Of a stretch of DNA of 64,000 nucleotides, positions 56,137 through 64,000 are shown piece by piece. The notes beneath the pieces are model-generated. The model was not told the DNA's origin and made no database searches. It saw nothing but the letters and a program-made list of their open reading frames with translations. Source of the DNA: Smittia aterrima (lineage: Eukaryota > Arthropoda > Insecta > Diptera > Chironomidae). The DNA is taken from the NCBI GenBank assembly GCA_033063855.1, contig CP093830.1, positions 10,354,854-10,418,853 of the forward strand, read 5' to 3'. Every line of letters starts with the position of its first letter. Position 1 is the stretch's first letter. The translations under genes were made by a program, and so were the position numbers.

Positions 56137-59100
56137 CTTCACTTTCACTAAATTTTTGTTTCTTTCGAAATCTTGTTTGTTAAAAGAAAAAAGAAAAGTT
56201 TTTATTAAACACCCACGCGAGCAGAGAGAACCATGGGAACTGACGAGCTGAGTTCTGTTGCTCTTAAATTAGTCAAAAGTTTTCACGAGATACAAACTCG
56301 TGGATGCTCGAGGCGAAATGATAAAATCGAATGAAATGAGAAGAATAAAGCGAGGAGAGAGCGTGATGATGATGAAATGTATGCATATTCATGTGATGAT
56401 AACAGATAAGAGATCGTTTACACTAGTTTAAGAAAGAATAATTTACAGTTGTTTGCGACGAGCGCTTTTGCCGGTAGCAATCAGCTGAAGTGGGCTTAAT
56501 AAGAAAACAATGGCACAAGGACGTCTCCAGCAGAGAATCTGTAAACTTGTCTTGAGTATGTCACTTTCAAGTGACTCCAGACTACGTAGTTTGTTATCAA
56601 ACGTTAGTCTTATTTTAGAGGTTGAGATTGCACTTTTCTACGCTTAAAACTAGCGCAAACGAGTAAGAGATTAGATATAAACCTGATGACAATGACTTCG
56701 AGGTGAAGGGCGTTCAATCCTCAAACTTGTCTGATCAAAAAAGACAAACGACGACGGATGATTGGGTGTCAAGTTGATGGAGGAAACTTTCAGTTACGTG
56801 AAGAGATTCTTCTTCTGGCTCCTTTCACTTGTCATTAAGCACGACTAGCGGCGCCGTCTCGAAAGAGAACTCTTCACGACAAACTCGATTACTTTCTTCT
56901 TGAAAACGAGAATAAACATTTTCCCTCAGTTACACAAACTCCGCAGCCTAATTTCGTTACAGAATCTTTAACAAAATACTTAATATGCCGCGAGCGTTCG
57001 CTTGCGTTGGTTTTTCTTTTGTTTAAGGCAGAAAACATTCAATGTTGATATTGGAAGGAAAAGTTTCTTGGAATCTTTTGCTCTGCCAGACTTGAGCAGC
57101 GCTTAATTCGCTATGATGACAGCGGTGTACGTCGTAATCTCTTTGGAGACTCTCAACATAATTAAAACATTCAAAACATCTCTAAGCATCTCTCAAGTTA
57201 TTTGTCTTTCTAGCTCGGTTGGCAACAACAAGAGTTTAACGATAGAAATTTGTTGAGAATCGAAAACTTTAGAAACAAAATTATTGTTCGAAGTGTCTTA
57301 GCTTAAAACTTTCTACAAGATAAATCGAAGTGCATTATGAACTTTGATTTGATATTTAGTTGAGCCCGGGGAAAAGACTTTGCTTATGACTTTTAATTCA
57401 TCGGAAAGCTTCTGAGACTCGAGAAATCCAGCCATGAGCAAGGTTTGAAAAGGGAAAACTTTTCTCGACAGTCTCTGAAGGGCTTAGTAAAATATTTAGT
57501 TTCAAATTGAATTAAAACGCATCCTTGAGTTCGTTAAATTATTCAGAGAGTTTACGAGCAGCTCCAACGATGAACTAAGCATAAAATGGTGTCTCGAGCT
57601 TTACGCTTCAAGTATGAATACAAATTCTCCAACCCAAGGCTTTTAGAGCGCAAAGAGCGTCGAAACTTTTCACTATGAAGCTGTTTACATGCGATAATTG
57701 CATTGAGGATATAAGCGAACGACGAGAGTGTTTGGAAGGCAAGGATCTGTGCGTTTAACACTAGCGGAACAAGAGAAGATTAAACAAAAACTGTTAACGC
57801 CAAGTCTGAGTCTTCTCTTTTGTTTTCACTGTCGCTCTCCTTGACTCCGAGCAGCTTGGGAATAATAAAGAAGAGAAGAAAAGGATCATGAAACAATGAA
57901 GAATAATGCTTTCCTTCTCAGATTTTTCCTTCATTCATTGCGAGTCAGGCATTTTTCATGCATAATTAATTGCCATTTTCTTATTGTTTCGGCTTCGTCC
58001 TTTATTTAACGCATCTCAATGTTCGAGGGCAAAACGAGGCGGAAGTTAAACATTTTTGCCGAAGCGGAATATTATGCACGTTTGATGGTTAAAATGGATA
58101 ATATTTCACACTCCATGCTTCAACCCAGACTCATCTAAAGTTTCATCTTGGAGATGTTTCGTCAGTTAAGTTCAAAAATATTTTATTAAATTTCTTGCAT
58201 TTTTCTATTTGACTCTCCGGAATTTAAAGATTTCCCTTCTTCTCGTTCATTAATTTTCTGCTGCAAATTTTACGAGTAATTAAAGATTTTCCTTTAACTC
58301 TTGATTCGCCTCTTCCCGTAAGTTTTTTTTTATAACAAACTGCTTTTGTAATTATCTTTGACGTTGCAATTATAAATTTTTGTTCGATGATTCTCTGTTG
58401 ATAAATTTTCCATTTAAACGTGCAAAGGACAAGTTCGGAAAATGAGTTCTTTTCATTATCGTCTGACAAGTTGGCGAGAAAGTTAAAGAGGAGCTGCTCT
58501 TGTTCCCATTGAAACGAGGGAAAGGAAGCTCGATAATATTCTAAACGACATATCAAATGCAGAAGAGCCGTCCAAAGAAACTATGATGATCAAACTATCT
58601 TCCTTTCATAATGCAAATATGCTCGTACGGATGATTTTAATATAGCACAACTTGCTGTATGATAAGTTTCTATCTCTCTCTCTCACTCCCTCTCGAATTA
58701 AATTATTTAAATATAGCCCGGGGAGAGATTCTTCCTTCTTACGAAGCGAATGATGATTTTTTAATGCTGCAACATATTTCTAAGTAGAATTGAGACGACG
58801 AAGCAACAGAGGAATCGTTGGATCTGATAGAGAATTATTCTCGGTTGATTATTCAATATTTTCATCAATCTTTTTCTCTGGAGAATTCGTTTTGTGAATG
58901 GATAAATCGAATCATTGTCAAAACTCACATCGCAAGTCGCTTCTCGTTTCCATTTCGGTGAACACACCAAAACTAAATTGTTGAAAATCTATAAAAGCTT
59001 TCTACTGATAATCATGGCTGTTCCCACTTTTTTTTCCTCTCTCTCACTCGCATTCTTCTTCCATTGTGCTCGAACGATAAGAAGAACACATAATAGCAGT

Positions 59101-62100
59101 GACATATGGTGTGGAAACAAAATGAGAATAGATTGGCGACTATAAATACTAACATCCCGTCCAGTCGAGCCTTCTCCGTCCCGAACTTCATGGAAATTAA
59201 TAGGAAACATAAGAAGTAACTGAGATTTCACTCTCACACTGATTTAGGAAACATTTTTGAGGGCGAAAGTTGCCACATAATATAAACCACATCATCAGGA
59301 GATTCCGAGAATTTTCCCCTTACAGCTCAGCACGAACTCAACTTTAATTTCCTGTTTTCTTTCGGAATATTTTTAATGAGATGTGAATATTCATGAGACC
59401 CAGGAGAAGGAGATTCCTCGTTTCATTGGCAAAAATGTTTATTCGGAGTGAAACAAGCAATCTCTTACGTCATTACTACGAATTAAGTGCCACCATGCAA
59501 AGCAAGAAAAGAGAGAAGTCTTTGTAGATTGAGTGTTTGTATCTTCCAACCCGAAATTCCGTCTTACATGAAGTAAGCTGCTTTCATTCCTCTCATCGGC
59601 TTCTGCTCCATTTCAAGATTTTTTCAAGCATTTTTCTTTTCAAAAACATTTGGTAAGAAGGAGAGAATCGAGAGACACAAGAAGAAAAACTTGGCAAATA
59701 AATTATTGCAATTTTTCATTTCCACAGATAAACCCTTGTTCCTCTTCCTCGATCTCGTAGTAAACGTCTTTCCTCCATCGCTTTCACGTCGCTCTGCCGC
59801 TTTCCCTATTGAATCTGTAACATTAATGTGCGCCACCTTATCTTTCAAGCGAAAAAGTGTGAGCTAGCTGGGAGTTGATTGAAAGTTTCGTGAGGAGTTT
59901 AAAGTTGAAGAGCTTTTAATGGACTGAGGAAAGTTTTAAAGGTTGAAGTCTTGAATTTTTCTTTTTGCAAAGCGTTTGAATGTTAATGGCTTCGAACTTT
60001 ACTTGGAAATAATTTTCAACTTTGGAAAATGAAGACCAACAAAACTTCAGAACTTTCCCCACAAAGAAAAAACATTGAAGAGAATTTGAGTGTGAAGAAT
60101 TTTTATGGCGTTTTCTTTCCTTCTTCTACGATGAAATCTAATTGATCTCAAAAAGTATCATCATCTCTCGTTTTTACTGCACACGGATTGCCATAAACTT
60201 CTCTTCGCCGCGCCATTCTCTGCTTTGTTGTTTTATATCTCAGTCCATTAGACGCGAGGGTGGGAGGGAAAAGCGCTAGGAAGTTATCGTGGCACATATG
60301 AAGCGAGGCCGAGCAGATATCTCGCAACAAAAAAAGACGAGCCAACAAAAAACGCATAAATAGCGTCAAACTGATTAATTACCACTCCGGTCTAACAGCT
60401 CGAGTTCTCTCGGATTGAGCGAAGATAAGCGCTTTTAGATCGAATTGCAAATAATATGAAATAATAGGATTACACTTGGAAACAAAGAGGAGGACTTTAC
60501 GTCTAAATTCCCATGGCGAGCTGTCATAAATTTTCATTTTTTTTAAGCCGCATCTCCCTTGATTCGATTTGAAGCGCCATTCAAATAGCCTCGAGTTGCT
60601 TGTTAAATGGTCCGTTCTGCTCACTGCTCTGTCTGTTCTATCGGTTTTGTTTTTTCATTGCTAAAAAGATTTATGTCATGTTATGAAGCTTCATGAGTCT
60701 CCGTTGACCTTCAGCTCATTAAGAAATCCAGAAGGGCCAGTAAAAATAATGTGAAAAACTTTGATAAGAGAATTTTCATGTTGAGAACGAGGCCAACATC
60801 GATTTGATGGCATTTGCTTCGGTTAATCTCTCTTCTGTGGGTTGGAAAGTTTTTCTTGTTTCGAAAGCTCTTTTGAAAGGTAAATTTGATTTTTATGAGT
60901 TGAGATTAAAACTAGAATCTCATAAGCGAAGCGGAAACTTTTCATTTCAAGAGAATCTTGATTTTAAGAAGAAAAAAACTTCAATTTATTTTCTATCTGG
61001 AAGTTCCTGAAAGTATCAGCTCGAACCTGCCAAGGAGATGAGAAAAGTTTCAAGTTTTTCGAAAAGAGAAAGAAAAGCCAAAACCCGCAGTTTTAATTGA
61101 TTTTTATTCGGTTCAGTGAGCGAACGAAATTTAAAACATTTTCAATTTGAGAAGCAAAAACAATTGCTCGCTCGTTGAAAGAGTATTTAGAAATTTTCAA
61201 TCAGCTCAATTATGTGAAAGAAAAAGTTGAGCTTTGTTGTTTAATTTGTAAAGCGAAGCAATCTTTTTGTAGCATAAAATTTTATTTGTTGAAAACGAAA
61301 TCCCTGGAATCTCAGTGACACTGCAAATCGAAAAATTAATTATTAACCGCTCTATTCATTCGCTCGTTGAAAGACCATGAATACGACGAGTTCCTGTAGA
61401 CGTTGAAATGACTTTTATTCCATCCCCAACCGTCGTCGTCGTCAGAAAGAAAAAGGATTTTGGTGATTAAGTATTCATGACTCTGACTAGATTTATCTCA
61501 TGGAAGCAGATCACAAAATGTCTGGTCATGACTTTCTCCCTTTCCTTCATTATCCTTCTTGCGTGTTGGATAGCAAGAAGAGGACGAAAGGTGTTTTGTG
61601 ACCATTTTCAAAGGAGACACAGATGAGCAAAAAGCTCTTTCTCTTGAACCGACTTATTTACAGTTACACAACATTTTTTTATGTCTGAATCTATCATCGT
61701 CCTGTTAAGCAGACGACGAAGTCAGAAAGTAGCTAGTTTCCTGCAGTCGAAACGAAAAAAAAGAAAGTTGTAAAGTTTTTTATTTGCTCCTTTCGTTCTT
61801 GCTTTTAGCGTGTCGTCAGTTATGCTCTTTGATGGACTTTCTGTAGAGAAGTCCTCTCGCGCTCACACTCCTTGCTTTTATCTGTTTTTGTTATGATTGC
61901 CGTTTGTTGTCAAACTCGTAAAAACTTAAATTGTTTCATAAAAAGCCCTCTGCCGATGTCAACTTCTCGAAAGCATCAGACTGTGTTTGCTTTACTTTTG
62001 AATCGAGAAGGGAGAAAAAAAAAGGCGAAACAGATTGAGTTTCTTTAAAGTTTTTCTTTCCGTTTGACACGAGGGCAAAAGGAAAAGTTACACAAATGAA

Positions 62101-64000
62101 TTTTTAATTGCATTTAGCCAAAGGAGACGAAGAAGGGAAAAGTTTGAAAAAGGTTTTTGACTCTTAGCGTTGCCGGATTCTTATTTGTGGAATTCACTGA
62201 CTGTCACTCCACGTCGCAATTAAAAATCATTTCGGACTTTGACCCGATTTCCGCGTCATTTCCCGTTTCATTCGTTAAAAGCGAAAAAAAAGGAGAAAAG
62301 TTAAATTAATGAATCAAAAGAGCAAAGTCTCATGGCAGACGTTCAAGAAATGCTTAATCGCTTCCTCGAAGTAGAGATTAAAATCATAATCAAGACGATG
62401 AAAGCAAGAAATTAACTTTCTGATTAACGAGCGATAATTGCTTCAACATATTTTCCGACATTCTCCTTTTATATGATCGCATTTTCCACCCTTGCGCACC
62501 TGAAGAATTTTCACGTATTAAACATTTAACATCATCATCAGTCGCGGGAATCCACCACCGTCGCGAGATTCGAGACTTCCTTACATTGTTTGCTTGCTTC
62601 TCTTCTTTCAAGACGAGGCAGGCAGGAAGAAAAATTTGTTTGTTATCACATCAAACACTGTTTACATTCATCCACGTTGCTGCCGGCGCTTGCTCTCTCA
62701 ATTTCACGAATGTTTTATGCTTCAATTCGCTCCTCTCCAATGCTTCGCTAAACGTTGAAACATTCTTCAATCTCCACATCGTCTCCCATTTCTCGTTGCT
62801 CTGCCACTCCAAACGGATGCAAATCAATTTTCGTGCGGTTAAATAATTCTTGTCAAAGCATAGATTTGATCCACCAAAGTGAATTGATAATTGAAAGTGC
62901 TTATCATTGTCATTAGCGAATATATTCATCATTCGATATCAACTCGCCGTCACGGATATTCTTTTGTGAGTGATGCCGAGAATGGCAAAGGCAAAAGTTA
63001 TAAAAAGTGGTCATTAAGATAAAAGCTGAATATATTGATGATGTGATACACGAGAACCGTTCACATGTGAATGAAAGAAAGAAAGAAATTATATTGAAGT
63101 ATAGATGAGAAGGCAAACACACACAACCAGTGGAGTTCGCTTGTGAAAGAAACGAGAAGAAAAAGTCATTATACAAGAATATATCGCTGGATAAAAAGAA
63201 TGAAATAAGAAGTTCTGTAAATACGCAAGTGAAAGAAATTTTCAAGAAATTTTTTTTTGCACGTCGGAGGGTTTGGAAACAAATTTTTTTTTCTCCGTTT
63301 TTCCTTGTAAGCGAGAGAAAAGTGTACACCCGAACCTCGTGTGACTGCTTGTGCTAAAGTGTGGCTCCTGATAAAAACGAGAAGTGAATCGCGCTTTTTC
63401 CTCTTTGGAATAAATTTGTTTAAGGAAGATCTTTGGGAATAAATTGAGGAGCGTTGATGATGATGAAATGCTTCGTCGTTTTGAACGGATATGCTAATGC
63501 AGTATAGACAGCAAATTATAAATTGCTTTCTACGTTAGTCGGTGAGTTGAGTTTCGTCTTGTATCAATCATTCAAGTGCATCGTTAAATCGTGATTTCGT
63601 GATACGTCTCGCGGCCTAAACTTTGAAACTTGGCAAAGAAGACTTTGCGAAAGAAATTTAACACGAAAAGAAGTCTTGAGTGTGTCGTGGGCTCTCCTTC
63701 CTCTCTGTCTGTGTGTCTGATGCAAACTGACTCGAAAGAAGACATAGAAGTGTATCAATGACCTTCTTATAAACAAAGTTTTTGACATTTTCAGCTGCTT
63801 CTTTCCCGTTGAATTCATTCAGCTTCAGCTCACTCGTTTTTAATTATTTAACTTGTGACTTCACAAATGATAATTGAAAAACGGTTCTTTAATAAAATTA
63901 ACAAAATTGAACGTGCCATTAAACAATTTTTTGAGCTTTTTTCACACTATCCGCAACCGCCGCACTGCCGTTTCATGGACCAGAAAAATTAATTTAATTT
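56137..64000. other. Long region without supported genes
   Basis: About 7.9 kb. No open frame shows domain content, good splice context or codon-like behaviour; frames at 57552, 58224, 58761, 59624, 60148, 62586 and 62913 are short and overlap on both strands. Low-complexity tracts occur (TCTCTCTC near 58672, GAAAGAAA near 63077). It could hold enhancers, leader exons of a gene beyond the window, or non-coding transcripts. Confidence 0.4.

Noticed and set aside
58672..58696. TC-rich tract as a possible GAGA-type promoter or repeat array
   Set aside because: Short simple-sequence tract with no gene attached.
1..64000. tRNA, rRNA, CRISPR arrays, large transposons or viral insertions
   Set aside because: I found no tRNA T-loop context, no regularly spaced repeats, and no transposase, reverse transcriptase or viral reading frames; absence is by eye only.

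Overview
The window looks like nuclear DNA of an insect, most likely a lower (nematoceran) dipteran with a compact, AT-rich genome. The evidence is the close dipteran character of several proteins (L(2)gl, Crk, a Hairy/E(spl) bHLH protein, two Bearded-family proteins), TATA/Inr promoters, and very short GT-AG introns (mostly 49-66 nt). No operons, plasmid functions or CRISPR arrays are present. Species identity cannot be fixed from the sequence alone. Gene models below were built by hand-splicing; every internal junction listed keeps the reading frame.

Layout. 1-744 (-): 5' part of a LOTUS+Tudor germ-granule protein (tejas/TDRD5 type), divergent from lethal(2) giant larvae (2115-6780, +). 8.1-33 kb is an Enhancer-of-split-like Notch-target complex. 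It has one Hairy/E(spl) bHLH repressor gene (8103-8918, -) and two Bearded-family genes of the m-alpha/m4 type (16007-16576 and 32273-32752, +). These are embedded in long non-coding DNA with clustered Su(H) and proneural E-box sites, and all three carry Brd-box, K-box and/or GY-box motifs in their 3' UTRs. Between the two Bearded genes sit five tandem single-domain Kunitz genes (19056-22242, -) and a secreted neprilysin-like pseudoenzyme gene (28390-30558, -), which do not belong to the Drosophila E(spl) complex.

The right half is a string of ordinary genes: glucose-6-phosphate dehydrogenase (34558-36267, -), a nurim-like inner nuclear membrane protein (38655-39643, +), the adaptor Crk (40394-41737, +), an uncharacterised six-exon cysteine-containing protein (46458-47276, +), a SMYD-type SET/MYND protein (50610-52702, -) and an SLC5 sodium/solute symporter (53324-56136, -). 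The last 8 kb (56.1-64 kb) shows no convincing coding sequence.

How the parts relate. The bHLH repressor and the Bearded proteins are the two classic arms of the Notch response: transcriptional repression of proneural genes, and modulation of Delta signalling through Neuralized. They share DNA-level control (Su(H)/E-box) and RNA-level control (miRNA seed-match boxes). The Kunitz and neprilysin-like genes are probable secreted-protein insertions with their own promoters. The remaining genes are unrelated neighbours.
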